This document shows positions 17,562 through 26,547 of a stretch of 59,665 nt of DNA, one piece after another. A model generated the notes under the pieces. It had not been told where the DNA came from and made no database searches. It saw nothing but the letters and a program-made list of their open reading frames with translations. This DNA comes from Bacteroidales bacterium (lineage in GTDB: Bacteria; Bacteroidota; Bacteroidia; Bacteroidales; JAIOZK01). Both the position numbers and the translations under genes were made by a program. The stretch covers positions 1 to 59,665 of the forward strand of contig JAIPBS010000025.1 in the NCBI GenBank assembly GCA_021738625.1. Reading direction: 5' to 3'. Each line of letters begins with the position of its first letter. Positions within the stretch are counted from its first letter, which is position 1.

Positions 17562-19304
17562 TTGAGAAATGCATTTACATACCTGTTGCTTGCCGTAAGT
17601 GTTTTTTATCTGATTGGTTGTGCCAATCCGGTCACGCCAACTGGAGGTCCCAAAGATACCGATCCTCCTGAAGTGCTTGCAAGCGAACCGCCGAATCAGT
17701 CAAGAAACTTCAGTGAAAACCGGATTGAGATCACCTTTGATGAGTTTGTGAAATTGGATCAACCCAATCAGAATATCCTGATCTCACCCCCGATAGAGAA
17801 AAACCCCGATTATCGGCTCCGTGGGAAATCACTGGTTACCCTTTTTAATGAACCTTTGAAAGACAGCACCACCTATACCATTTTCTTCGGGAATTCAATT
17901 GTTGATTTGACGGAGGGCAATCCACTTAAAAATTACCAGTTTGTTTTTTCTACCGGTGAACAAATCGACTCCCTGAGCATCCGGGGGCAGATTCTTGACG
18001 CTTTCAACCTGCAGCCCTATAAAGATGTTTTTGTGATGCTGTATGTGGATAACAACGATACCATTCCATACGACTCATTGCCTTATTATGTGAAGCCTTA
18101 TTATGTTTCAAAAACCAATGCTAACGGCTTTTTCGAGCTCAACAATTTAAGGGAAATGCCTTACAGGATTTTTGCCTTGCAGGATGTGAACAGCAATATG
18201 ATCTATGACCTTCCCAATGAAAAAATCGCGTTTCTGGACAGCCTTCTCGTACCTGAATATTATAAGGCCGCCATCCCGGATACCACCAAGGCGGATACAT
18301 CTTTAAATGACCCGGAAAGCAAAACATCTGACTCGCTTTTACCAATGTATCCCGACAATGTGCTTTACGAGCTTTTTATGTTTGATGAGATTGATTCAAC
18401 ACAAAAACTTCTGGAAGCCGAACTGGCTAAAAAAAGGATGATCCGTTTCGTGTTTAAGTTTGAAACCACCTTGCCACAGATCAATATTCTGAATGAAACC
18501 TTGCCTGAAAGCAGATGGAAGATTGAAGATATGAACCCTGGGCAGGATACCCTGATCTGGTGGCTCAGGGAGATCCCTTTCGATACCTTGTTTGCCGAAG
18601 TGATGGACGACACTCTGGTCCTTGATACGGTGCGCATCGTTTTAAGTAAGGAAGAAAAGCAAAATCGGAGGAATGATGAGGAAGAAAAACCCGATTATCT
18701 GAGGATAAGCAACAACCTGGATGGCAAAAAAGCCGATCTGCACCGGCCGCTTATCATCGGTTTCCCTTATCCCCTTGACGCATGGGAGTTTTCGGAATTT
18801 ATTTTGGTTGAAAATGAAGACAGCCTCAAGCCAATGCCGCATTTCAAAGACAGCATTGTTAGGCAATCAGTAGTAATAGATCATAGCTGGAAAGAGGATG
18901 CATCCTATCGATTGTTTTTTCCCGATAGCATATTCACCGACATCAGGGGCTTAAGCAACGATACCTTGCTGTTGGACTTCAGCAGCCGTTCGCTGGGTGA
19001 TTATGGCATAATCAAACTGAATATTGACTTTGAAAAGGAATGCCCCGCTTATATCGTTCAATTGCTTAATCAGGATGAAGCAGTGATCAGGGAAAAAACG
19101 GTTTCGTCAGGTGGTGAGATTGGCTTTGAATACCTTGATCCGGATACCTATCTGATCAAAATAATTTATGACTGCAACAACAACGGCAGATGGGATACAG
19201 GAGACTACCCGGAAAAAAGACAACCCGAAAAGGTGGCATATTTCCCAAAGAGCATTGAGGTGAGGCCAAACTGGTTGGTGGAAGAAGATTGGTTAGCGGA
19301 ATAA
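17562..19304 (+). CDS. Ig-like domain (SbsA/Big_5 type) outer-membrane lipoprotein
   Basis: About 580 residues from TTG 17562. This start gives a short lipoprotein signal, MRNAFTYLLLAVSVFYLIGC, with the lipidated Cys at 20. In-frame codons further upstream are probably untranslated. The mature end ANPVTPTGGPKDTDPPEV, followed by FDEFVKLDQPNQNILISPP and TYTIFFGNSIVDLTEGN, is the pattern of the Bacteroidota Big_5-type Ig-like lipoprotein family. Residues about 190-260 resemble a carboxypeptidase-regulatory-like beta sandwich. The C-terminus ends in a second prealbumin-like segment (LIKIIYDCNNNGRWDTG). It probably faces the periplasm or surface. Function unknown. Confidence 0.75.
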   Translation: MRNAFTYLLLAVSVFYLIGCANPVTPTGGPKDTDPPEVLASEPPNQSRNFSENRIEITFDEFVKLDQPNQNILISPPIEKNPDYRLRGKSLVTLFNEPLKDSTTYTIFFGNSIVDLTEGNPLKNYQFVFSTGEQIDSLSIRGQILDAFNLQPYKDVFVMLYVDNNDTIPYDSLPYYVKPYYVSKTNANGFFELNNLREMPYRIFALQDVNSNMIYDLPNEKIAFLDSLLVPEYYKAAIPDTTKADTSLNDPESKTSDSLLPMYPDNVLYELFMFDEIDSTQKLLEAELAKKRMIRFVFKFETTLPQINILNETLPESRWKIEDMNPGQDTLIWWLREIPFDTLFAEVMDDTLVLDTVRIVLSKEEKQNRRNDEEEKPDYLRISNNLDGKKADLHRPLIIGFPYPLDAWEFSEFILVENEDSLKPMPHFKDSIVRQSVVIDHSWKEDASYRLFFPDSIFTDIRGLSNDTLLLDFSSRSLGDYGIIKLNIDFEKECPAYIVQLLNQDEAVIREKTVSSGGEIGFEYLDPDTYLIKIIYDCNNNGRWDTGDYPEKRQPEKVAYFPKSIEVRPNWLVEEDWLAE

Positions 19305-19306
19305 TT

Positions 19307-19606
19307 TTATTCCTCGTTACATCTGTTGATACAATCGATGATCTCTTTAAGGGTGCGGCTTTTGAGGGAATAATATATCTTTTTCCCATCCCTTCTGGAA
19401 ACCAAAACCCCTTTGTTTTTGAGAATATTCAGATGATGTGAAGCTGAGGCCTGTTCTAATTTAAGCTTTTTATAGATTTGGGTAACGCTCAATTTTTCGG
19501 TATCGTTCAATAGATCTATGATGGCAATTCTCATTGGATGAGCCATTGCCCTAAGCTTGCTGGCAGCCATCTCCAGTTTCATGATATCCAGTTGCATCTT
19601 TGCCAT
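19307..19606 (-). CDS. ArsR-family winged-helix transcriptional regulator
   Basis: About 99 residues from ATG 19606. An earlier in-frame ATG at 19627 overlaps the -7 element, so it cannot be the start if that promoter is real. The winged-helix DNA-binding motif is clear: MAHPMRIAIIDLLN, then LSVTQIYKKLKLEQASASHHLNIL as recognition helices and GKKIYYSL as the wing. No metal-binding ELCVCDL-type Cys box is present. There is a Cys pair near the C-terminus (CINRC), but sensing is not established. The target is unknown. The gene lies downstream of adenine deaminase on the same strand but has its own promoter. Confidence 0.88.
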   Translation of the reverse strand: MAKMQLDIMKLEMAASKLRAMAHPMRIAIIDLLNDTEKLSVTQIYKKLKLEQASASHHLNILKNKGVLVSRRDGKKIYYSLKSRTLKEIIDCINRCNEE

Positions 19607-19624
19607 GGCGTAATGTGTTTTGTG

Positions 19625-19654
19625 CAAAAATAGAAAAAATTATATTACAACAAA
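19625..19654 (-). promoter_or_regulatory. Promoter of the ArsR-family gene (-33 TTTG, -7 TATTTTTG)
   Basis: On the reverse strand TTTG (19654-19651), an 18-bp spacer and TATTTTTG (19632-19625) fit the Bacteroidota consensus TTTG-N19-TAnnTTTG within 1 bp. It overlaps the upstream ATG at 19627 and so favours translation from 19606. Confidence 0.5.
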
Positions 19655-19678
19655 ATAAATATGTAAATATATGCGAAA

Positions 19679-21319
19679 TTAGTTATTGGCTCCCAAGGTA
19701 GTAAATTCGAACTTCTGGCCGTTGAACAAACCTTTGTCGCTCATCTTTAGGTTGGGGATCACAAGCAGAGCCATAAATGAAAGCGTCATATAAGGGGCAT
19801 TTAATTGCGAACCCATTTGCTTGGCCATCTTGTCAAGCGTTTCATATTTCCCGGCTGTTTCGTATCCATCGCCATTTGTCATAATCCCTGCCACGGGTAG
19901 TTCAAGCAGTTTGGCTTTGGAACCGGCTACTGCAGAAACCCCTCCTCCCGATTTAATGATGAGATTGATGGCTTGTGCCAGATCCTTGTCTTTGGTTCCA
20001 ACCGCAACAATGTTGTGGCTGTCGTGGGCAACGGATGAAGCTATTGCGCCTTCTTTCAGCCCGAAATTTTTCACAAATCCTATTGATGGCCTTGTCTTTT
20101 GGTAACGGTTGACGACAACTATTTTCAGCACATCATTTTCAACATCGCTTACCAGGTTGCCTTCGGCGTCTTTTTTCGCCTCTATCTCCAGTTCATTGGT
20201 GATCAACTGCCCATCCAGGGCCTCGATCACTCGAATGTTCCTTTTTTCGCTCTTGATGCTCAAATCGTTGGGGTCGATCTCCGTAATGTTGAAATTGTTT
20301 GGTGTTTTTTCCGAAACGGAATTGATCAAGCTGTTTCCGTTTTCTGCGACTTTTTCACCTTTGATGTATGTGGTCAGTACATTAAAGTCTTCCAGATTGT
20401 CGACGGTGATAAAATCTGCATCATCGCCTGTTCTCAGCAAGCCGACGTCAAGCTTGTAATGTGAAACCGGATTCAGGCTTGCAACCCGCAATACGGTAAA
20501 GGGATCAAAGCCTTTCTTAATGGCTCTTTTCACATGATCGTCGATGTGCGCTCCGACCAGGTCGTTCGGATGCCTGTCGTCTGAGCAGAACATGATTTGT
20601 TGGGGATAATCCTTTAAGAGTCCAATGAGTTCATCAAAGTTTTTAGCTGCGCTTCCTTCCCTGATCAGGATTTTCATACCGTGCTTTAGTTTGTCGAATG
20701 CTTCTTCTTTCGTGAAACATTCATGGTCGGTTGTGATGCCTGCATCAATGTATTTTTTGGCATCTTCGCCATTCAATCCGGGGGCATGGCCATCAACCGG
20801 CTTGTTGTGCTTTTTGGCGGTTTCTAATTTCTTTGCCACTTCGGGATCGCCGTAGATCACACCCGGCCAGTTCATCATTTCCGAGAGATATTTGACTTCA
20901 TCATAAGACAAAAGCTTGTCGATTTCCTCAACGCCCAGAGCATCTCCTGCGGTTTCGAAGGTGGTTGCCGGTACGCAGCTTGATGCTCCGAAATAAAACT
21001 TAAAAGGGACTTTTTTCCCGTTTTCTATCATGTATTCGATGCCCTGTATGCCGAGGACATTGGCAATTTCATGTGGGTCGCTCACTGTGGCCACCGTGCC
21101 ATGCACCACAGCAAGGCGGGCAAACTCGGAAGGGATCAGCATGCTGCTTTCGATGTGAATATGGGCGTCGATCAATCCGGGGAGAATGTATATATCGCTG
21201 TCAGTATTCTCTTCAACAATTTTATCGATCGTTCCATGACGAATATGGACTGTGCCTTTGTATATCTTTTTTTGATGAAGATCAACGATGTTTCCTGATA
21301 CTTTATAATTGCTATTCAT
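19679..21319 (-). CDS. ade: Adenine deaminase
   Basis: 546 residues, typical for the bacterial Ade family of the amidohydrolase superfamily. The metal site begins in [15 protein letters not shown] (HxH motif), followed by [26 protein letters not shown] and SDDRHPNDL, all family signatures. The C-terminal adenine deaminase domain contains [14 protein letters not shown] and [10 protein letters not shown]. It hydrolyses adenine to hypoxanthine plus ammonia for purine salvage. It is preceded by a TATTTTTG promoter element 29 bp from the ATG and is not tightly linked to the mevalonate operon upstream (52-bp gap). Confidence 0.96.
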   Translation of the reverse strand: MNSNYKVSGNIVDLHQKKIYKGTVHIRHGTIDKIVEENTDSDIYILPGLIDAHIHIESSMLIPSEFARLAVVHGTVATVSDPHEIANVLGIQGIEYMIENGKKVPFKFYFGASSCVPATTFETAGDALGVEEIDKLLSYDEVKYLSEMMNWPGVIYGDPEVAKKLETAKKHNKPVDGHAPGLNGEDAKKYIDAGITTDHECFTKEEAFDKLKHGMKILIREGSAAKNFDELIGLLKDYPQQIMFCSDDRHPNDLVGAHIDDHVKRAIKKGFDPFTVLRVASLNPVSHYKLDVGLLRTGDDADFITVDNLEDFNVLTTYIKGEKVAENGNSLINSVSEKTPNNFNITEIDPNDLSIKSEKRNIRVIEALDGQLITNELEIEAKKDAEGNLVSDVENDVLKIVVVNRYQKTRPSIGFVKNFGLKEGAIASSVAHDSHNIVAVGTKDKDLAQAINLIIKSGGGVSAVAGSKAKLLELPVAGIMTNGDGYETAGKYETLDKMAKQMGSQLNAPYMTLSFMALLVIPNLKMSDKGLFNGQKFEFTTLGANN

Positions 21320-21347
21320 ATCAACAGGTGTTTGTTTGTGCTTTATA

Positions 21348-21355
21348 CAAAAATA
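21348..21355 (-). promoter_or_regulatory. -7 promoter element (TATTTTTG) for ade
   Basis: Perfect TAnnTTTG match on the reverse strand, 28 bp upstream of the ade ATG and inside the gap after the mevalonate operon. Confidence 0.5.
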
Positions 21356-21370
21356 TAAAATAAAAGAGAG

Positions 21371-22333
21371 TTAGTTTTTATAAACCGGAATGATGTCGAT
21401 ATTCATTTGCCTGAGGATTTTTTTGGCCTTTTCAAAGTTTTCGGTGAATCCCAGCAGAAAACCGCCTCCTCCCGATCCGCAAAGTTTCAGATAATAAGCC
21501 TTGGAGTCAAGACCCTTTTTCCAGATTACTTTGAATTTATCAGGTATCATGGGGCTGAGGTTGTTCAGGAAAAAATTGGACAGGTCCTCCAGGTTGCTGA
21601 AAAATTCTTTGCTGTCGCCTTTGATGATGGATTTGATGCATCCCTCGGTGATGGGGATCAGCTCATTGCGGATTTTTTTATAGAATGATTGTTGTTTGCA
21701 CTTTTGAAGAAATAGATTCACAAGCGGTTCGGTTTTACCCGGGCTGCCCGTATTGATCAGAAAAATGGCGCCGTTTTTTGTGTGCCTGCCCCTGGGAATG
21801 CCTACCGGCCTGATATTTTCTTTGCCATCAATTAGCAGTGGAGATTTCATAAAACTGTTTAGCGGATCAAGGCCCGAGCTAACCCCATGGAAATAAGATT
21901 CCAGTTGTGAAAAGCATTGTTTTAATTTTTTAATTTCATCCCTGGATGTATGACTTTTATTTTTGATCTTTATCAGGCTGTACCTGTCGTAAACGGCGGC
22001 AACCAATGCTCCTGAACTGCCCAGACCAAAACCCTGCGGGATGGTCGATTCGAAATACAATCCATCGGCAAGGTCCTTTTCCAACTTTGCGAGGTCGAGT
22101 TTGCATTTCAACTCCTGTTTCTCATTTAGTGTTTTTAAATAAACCAGATACTCCTGAAGCATTTTATTGGAGTTGACGGCATAATCCAGGTCGGTATATT
22201 TATCTTCATTGATAAAGCTTAATTCGCCCTTGAAATGGGTATAGGGAATGGACAAGCCCATACTGTCACAGATCACGCTATACTCTCCAAAGAGCAATAT
22301 TTTAGAATAGAATATATGATTGCCTGCTCTCAT
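21371..22333 (-). CDS. mvk: Mevalonate kinase (GHMP family)
   Basis: 320 residues. The GHMP kinase motifs are in order: KILLFGEYSVICD (motif 1), IPQGFGLGSSGALVAAVYDRY (ATP-binding motif 2, about residues 98-118) and LCGSGGGGFLLGF (motif 3, about 282-294). It phosphorylates mevalonate with ATP in the cytoplasm, the first kinase of the mevalonate route to isopentenyl diphosphate. It is the last gene of a four-gene operon and starts 3 bp after the decarboxylase stop. Specificity for mevalonate is inferred from context with HMG-CoA reductase and mevalonate-diphosphate decarboxylase. Confidence 0.85.
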   Translation of the reverse strand: MRAGNHIFYSKILLFGEYSVICDSMGLSIPYTHFKGELSFINEDKYTDLDYAVNSNKMLQEYLVYLKTLNEKQELKCKLDLAKLEKDLADGLYFESTIPQGFGLGSSGALVAAVYDRYSLIKIKNKSHTSRDEIKKLKQCFSQLESYFHGVSSGLDPLNSFMKSPLLIDGKENIRPVGIPRGRHTKNGAIFLINTGSPGKTEPLVNLFLQKCKQQSFYKKIRNELIPITEGCIKSIIKGDSKEFFSNLEDLSNFFLNNLSPMIPDKFKVIWKKGLDSKAYYLKLCGSGGGGFLLGFTENFEKAKKILRQMNIDIIPVYKN

Positions 22334-22336
22334 TTT

Positions 22337-23422
22337 TTACTTTATTTGTTGAGGACCTTTTCCCATTTGATCTTCTATTCCTTTTTCATCACTGCAATAT
22401 ATCAATAATTCCTGTTCGATGAAGGTCCTAACCTTTCGCGATTCCCTTTCCGGATAGATCAAATGTACATTTGGTCCGGCATCTATTGTGAAACAAACCG
22501 ACAGGGCTTTTTGTTTTCTTGCCTGTTTTATTTTATCAATGATTTTGAGGGTGTTGGGTTTGAGCAGTATATAAGAAGGATTAGACGTCATCATCATGGC
22601 ATGCAGGCTGAGGGCTTCGTTTTCGGTAATGTCTGCAAAATCATTCCAGTTATCCTGTTCGATGGCAGTAAGTATTTTGTCCAGGTTCTCCTTGGCCTGT
22701 TCAAACCTTGCATTTGCAAAAGAGTGGTTTTTCATAAGTGCATGTCCGGCCGTACTGCTGATTTCCTTGCTTCTGCTGTCAACGAGCAGAATATAATCCT
22801 TTAGCTTATTGAAATGATCTCCCCTTTGTGATAAAAGGGAAATGGCGAAAAGATCTGAAGAATTGCTGATTAACTTGTTTTCGCCCCATACAGAAAACCC
22901 TTCATAAACCGAACGGGAGGCGCTACCGGATCCCAGCCTGGCGATGAATGAGGCCTTTCTGTAAAAATCACCCTCATCTTGCAGGCTTTGAAAGCATTGG
23001 CGTTCGATGCTGCAAAAACAAAGTGCCAGGGCGCTCATGCTCGAAGCCGAAGAGGCGATACCCGACGAATGCGGAAAAGTGTTGTGGCTGCTGATGGACA
23101 GATCCGTATGTTTCAGAAACGGGAAGTATTCATATATGTTTTTGATGAATTTTTTGACTTTGGTTTCAAAGCTTACTTCATGTTTTCCTTCAAAGGAATA
23201 TTGAAGTGCAGGTTTTTTTTCTTCTGCAGGCGCATATCGTACATTGGTTTCAGTATAGGAATTTTTCAGTGAAAAACTAAGAGAGGGATTGCACGGCAGT
23301 TGATTCCCATGTTTCCCCCAGTATTTTATAAGCGCGATGTTGGACGGGCTTCTCCAGCTAACCTCTCCTTGGGGCTTACTGGATGATTCATAATTCCTGA
23401 TATGAAAGTTGCTTTTATCCAT
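22337..23422 (-). CDS. mvaD: Diphosphomevalonate decarboxylase
   Basis: About 361 residues from ATG 23422, where it overlaps the upstream kinase stop by 8 bp. An ATG at 23449 would add 9 residues. Family motifs are SNIALIKYWGKHG, the phosphate loop SSGIASSASSMSALALCF, and ARLGSGSASRSVYEGFSVW, which carries the substrate-binding Ser and Arg residues. It decarboxylates mevalonate 5-diphosphate with ATP to isopentenyl diphosphate. It is translationally coupled within the mevalonate operon. Confidence 0.93.
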   Translation of the reverse strand: MDKSNFHIRNYESSSKPQGEVSWRSPSNIALIKYWGKHGNQLPCNPSLSFSLKNSYTETNVRYAPAEEKKPALQYSFEGKHEVSFETKVKKFIKNIYEYFPFLKHTDLSISSHNTFPHSSGIASSASSMSALALCFCSIERQCFQSLQDEGDFYRKASFIARLGSGSASRSVYEGFSVWGENKLISNSSDLFAISLLSQRGDHFNKLKDYILLVDSRSKEISSTAGHALMKNHSFANARFEQAKENLDKILTAIEQDNWNDFADITENEALSLHAMMMTSNPSYILLKPNTLKIIDKIKQARKQKALSVCFTIDAGPNVHLIYPERESRKVRTFIEQELLIYCSDEKGIEDQMGKGPQQIK

Positions 23423-24344
23423 GATGAGGTTGAAGTACGATATCCTCAAACAAAAATATGGTTTTCAATCCTTTTTCAAAGAAGTATTTTTTAAGCCTTT
23501 CCTCATCTCCCGTGCAGGTGGCCATGGCAAAATCACCGCCCCAGGCTCCGAGTGATTTAAGACTGCCCTGGAAATCCTTAAAGCGGCTTTCTTTTATGGT
23601 TGGCATTTGCATTGCAGCCGAAACAATTTGCTCATGCTCTTCAACAAGCCGGTTGAATTCGTTCAATGAATTCGTTTGGGTGATGGCTTCGGTCAGCTGT
23701 GAAATGCGGTTGATTTCTTCCCGGTAACCGGCCTTTTTGTCTTGGAAAGCTTTAACAGCCGCGCTGCTTTTTTGTTTCCTGCCAAGATAAACGAAAAAGA
23801 TATGCTGCTTGAAAACCGGATCGAAATTGACCCTGTGAAACATTGGCTGATCCTCCTTTAGCTGATATAGGATCGGGCCTGTTGAATTCGCACACGCGAT
23901 GTCATAAGCCGACCCCCCGGATATTTCAAAATGCAACTCGAAAGGATCGAGCCCGGTCCATGCGGCCACGTTTGCAATCAGAGATGAACTGGAACCCCAT
24001 CCCCATTCGATGTTGAAATCAATTTGGGCTTCAACATCATATATTGCTTTTTGAGGGAATCCGGGCTTAAGTTTTTTTGCTGCTCTGAGCAGCTCTGAAA
24101 GAAATTGTGATTTTCGCTGATCGGATGAGCTGAGAATTTCCAATGAAGGGACGGCAAATTCACATTCAAGCCAAAGACGGTCAGGTACAAAGGTTTTCCA
24201 GTTTACGAGATGTTCGCCCTTTTCAGTTTTCCGGATTTTCATCCGCTGTCCGTATTTTAAAGGCAGGGCAAGTGATTTGGCGCCCTCCAGTACAAAATAC
24301 TCCCCGGTCAAAAGAAGTTTGCCGTTGGCGTAATGGGATTGCAT
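23415..24344 (-). CDS. GYDIA-family GHMP kinase, probable phosphomevalonate kinase
   Basis: 309 residues. It starts MQSHYANGKLLLTGEYFVLEG (GHMP motif 1), with a nucleotide loop WGWGSSSSLIANVAAW (motif 2). The family signature appears here as GGSAYDIACA rather than GYDIA, and GAWGGDFAMATC is motif 3. The Bacteroidota GYDIA kinases are found with mevalonate-pathway genes. The one step not otherwise assigned between mevalonate kinase and the decarboxylase is phosphorylation of phosphomevalonate, so that role is inferred from context. The gene starts 15 bp after the HMG-CoA reductase stop and overlaps the decarboxylase. Confidence 0.8.
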   Translation of the reverse strand: MQSHYANGKLLLTGEYFVLEGAKSLALPLKYGQRMKIRKTEKGEHLVNWKTFVPDRLWLECEFAVPSLEILSSSDQRKSQFLSELLRAAKKLKPGFPQKAIYDVEAQIDFNIEWGWGSSSSLIANVAAWTGLDPFELHFEISGGSAYDIACANSTGPILYQLKEDQPMFHRVNFDPVFKQHIFFVYLGRKQKSSAAVKAFQDKKAGYREEINRISQLTEAITQTNSLNEFNRLVEEHEQIVSAAMQMPTIKESRFKDFQGSLKSLGAWGGDFAMATCTGDEERLKKYFFEKGLKTIFLFEDIVLQPHHG

Positions 24345-24359
24345 AACCCGGTTTATCGT

Positions 24360-25706
24360 TTATTTTCTTTTGTTGGCAACGTATTCCGCTACCCTGGCAA
24401 AAGAAACTTTTTTATCGGCAAAATAATGGACCGCTTCTTTTTTCTCCTCTTCTGTTGCACCAAAGTGGTTCAGGATATTCAGCAGGTGCATTTTCATATG
24501 TCCATGCTGAATTCCTTTTGTAACCAGTGATTTCAGGGCGCCGAAATTGTTGGCCAGTCCAACGGAGGCCATGATCGTCATCAGTTCTTTGGCATCGGGG
24601 TTGCCAAGCAATTCCAACGAAAGTTTTGCAAGCGGGTGAAGCGATGTGAGCCCACCAATGGTTCCCACAGCAAGTGGCACCTCAAGGCTGTAGTTAAAAG
24701 TATTTCCATTTATGCTGACCTCGGTCAGGCTGCTGTATTTTCCGTTTCTTGAAGCATATGTGTGGCCCGATGCTTCAATAGCCCGAAAATCATTGCCTGT
24801 AGCAAGAGCAACGGAGTCTATTCCGTTGAATATGCCTTTGTTGTGGGTGGTGGCCCGGTGGGGGTCGATCTGTGCGATCCTGACCGCACGATCAAACTTC
24901 CATGCGAACTCATGACCATCCATTGCGGCATCAATTCCATCAAATTCTGTAATATCGCATTCCACTTCTGCTCTTACAAGACAATCAGGTGTATAATTAG
25001 AAAGGATTGCCATGATAATGCTGATATCTTTTTCGTCATCATTAAACAGTTCGTGATTGGCGATAAATGTTTTCAGAATGGAAGCGAATTCTTCCAGGCA
25101 TGAATTGATGAAGTTGGCGCCCATACTATCGACAGTTTCAAAATTTACTTTGAGCTGGTAGTAATTTTCCATGTAGGAGGTCATATCCACCAGTTCAATT
25201 TCCCGGATGCCGCCTCCTCGCCTGTTCATGTTGATGGTGATATGGTCGCTGCCTGCGATCAGTTCTTCCTTAAGCCGGGGCATCACCTTTTCAAGTTTTT
25301 CCCGGTGGCCTTTCCAGCTGAAATGCACCTGTCCGATCTTGGTGGTTGAAAGCACCATGCTACGGAAACCGCCCCGGTCTGACCAGAATTTTGCACTGCT
25401 GGATGCAGCAGCAACCACAGAGCTTTCTTCAATCACCATCGGGATGACATAATTCTTATGGTTGATTACAAAATTCGGAGCCACGCCAAAAGGAAAATAA
25501 AAGTTGGAAAGGGTGTTCTCGCTGAATTCATCAAAAAGCTTCTGTGTATCCGCATCTTCATGATGATATCTCTTGAGGATTTCAATGGCGTATGCAGGAT
25601 TTTTAAAATACTTTGATATGAGCTCAATCTTTTGCTTCTTGGAAAGCTTTGAGAATCCCTTTATAAATTTCTGATCCGATTGCTGGGTTGTATATTCCGT
25701 GATCAT
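24360..25706 (-). CDS. Hydroxymethylglutaryl-CoA reductase, class II-like
   Basis: 448 residues. The class II pattern is clear: ENTLSNFYFPFGVAPNFVIN, then VIPMVIEESSVVAAAS with the catalytic Glu. TTHNKGIFNGIDSVALATGN carries the catalytic Lys and Asp, and KGIQHGHMKMHLLNI carries the C-terminal catalytic His. Together these match the family (annotated as 'degradative' in databases). In this setting, with mevalonate kinase, GHMP kinase and decarboxylase behind it, the biosynthetic direction (HMG-CoA to mevalonate) is likelier. It is the first gene of the operon, with a TATATTTG promoter element 48 bp upstream. No HMG-CoA synthase gene is in the window. Confidence 0.93.
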   Translation of the reverse strand: MITEYTTQQSDQKFIKGFSKLSKKQKIELISKYFKNPAYAIEILKRYHHEDADTQKLFDEFSENTLSNFYFPFGVAPNFVINHKNYVIPMVIEESSVVAAASSSAKFWSDRGGFRSMVLSTTKIGQVHFSWKGHREKLEKVMPRLKEELIAGSDHITINMNRRGGGIREIELVDMTSYMENYYQLKVNFETVDSMGANFINSCLEEFASILKTFIANHELFNDDEKDISIIMAILSNYTPDCLVRAEVECDITEFDGIDAAMDGHEFAWKFDRAVRIAQIDPHRATTHNKGIFNGIDSVALATGNDFRAIEASGHTYASRNGKYSSLTEVSINGNTFNYSLEVPLAVGTIGGLTSLHPLAKLSLELLGNPDAKELMTIMASVGLANNFGALKSLVTKGIQHGHMKMHLLNILNHFGATEEEKKEAVHYFADKKVSFARVAEYVANKRK

Positions 25707-25753
25707 TGTTTTTCTTCTTATTTTCGATTATGATAAGCGGGACCAAATCGCTG

Positions 25754-25761
25754 CAAATATA
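25754..25761 (-). promoter_or_regulatory. -7 promoter element (TATATTTG) for the mevalonate operon
   Basis: Reverse-strand TATATTTG is an exact TAnnTTTG match, 48 bp upstream of the HMG-CoA reductase ATG. No -33 TTG at the usual spacing was found. Confidence 0.5.
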
Positions 25762-25884
25762 AGATAATTGTTTTGTGCGATTTACCCCCGGCATAATGTT
25801 TAACAATTAATTCAAAATGTTAAACACGCTGTTCGTTAAATTGTTCAGCCCGAAAAAAAATTCATGCAGAATAATCAATTTAGT

Positions 25885-26430
25885 TTACCAATCGTCTTCT
25901 TCCTCTTCGGGTTCGGGTTGCATTTTTTCTTTCAGGTCAGCGATCAGATCCTTTACATAGGCGTCAATTTGCCTGAGATATTCGTCCCACTGGGGATTGT
26001 ATAAAGGATCGGTTTGATCCATCCAGTTTTCTGCAGGATAACGGGTAGCTTTTTTCAGAACAAAATCGGTTATGGTATAGCGGTACCGGCCTTCTTTAAA
26101 TTCTATTTTGAAGTTGTACATTACCAAGCCTGCATCTTTTTCATAACCTTCTTCCATATAATGTATTCTGAGCTGATGCCGGCCTTCCACCACGCCGGAT
26201 TTCAGATCGCGCACCTGGGTAACCGCCACCGGGTTCACATAAAAGTTATTCACCCAGCTGATGCATCGGCTAAACAGATCTTCTTTGCTCCCTTCAACAT
26301 GCACTACTTCCTGATATTCGATCTTACCGGAGGTTTCATCGACCGGTACCAAGGAGTTGGTTTTCTCTTGTCCTGAGATGTTAAATGAAATTAAGCTAAT
26401 AAGTATTACTGTAAATGCAAATGATTTCAT
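25885..26430 (-). CDS. Secreted DUF4468-type protein (TBP-like fold)
   Basis: 181 residues. The signal peptide is MKSFAFTVILISLISFNISG, then Q. The pattern VVHVEGSKEDLFSRCISWVNNFY, followed by GRYRYTITDFVLKKATRYPAENWMD, matches the DUF4468 family common in Bacteroidota. The end is strongly acidic (EPEEEEDDW). Probable periplasmic location. Function unknown. A TAATTTTG promoter element lies 24 bp upstream, so it is a separate transcript from groEL. Confidence 0.75.
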   Translation of the reverse strand: MKSFAFTVILISLISFNISGQEKTNSLVPVDETSGKIEYQEVVHVEGSKEDLFSRCISWVNNFYVNPVAVTQVRDLKSGVVEGRHQLRIHYMEEGYEKDAGLVMYNFKIEFKEGRYRYTITDFVLKKATRYPAENWMDQTDPLYNPQWDEYLRQIDAYVKDLIADLKEKMQPEPEEEEDDW

Positions 26431-26453
26431 GATATTCAGTGATTTTGTGGTTG

Positions 26454-26461
26454 CAAAATTA
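26454..26461 (-). promoter_or_regulatory. -7 promoter element (TAATTTTG) for the DUF4468 gene
   Basis: Reverse-strand TAATTTTG, an exact TAnnTTTG match, 23 bp upstream of the ATG and just after the groEL terminator. Confidence 0.5.
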
Positions 26462-26489
26462 ACGATTTAATGTATAAATTGGTATGCAA

Positions 26490-26523
26490 GAAAAAACCCC
26501 TTCCTGAGTCAGGATAGGGGTTT
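26490..26523 (-). terminator. Rho-independent terminator after groEL
   Basis: On the reverse strand AAACCCCT ... AGGGGTTT with an inner CCTGA/TCAGG pair forms a stable hairpin followed by six T residues, 25 bp after the groEL stop. Confidence 0.85.
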
Positions 26524-26547
26524 AAAAAAAAGCTTAGATTAGTTATT

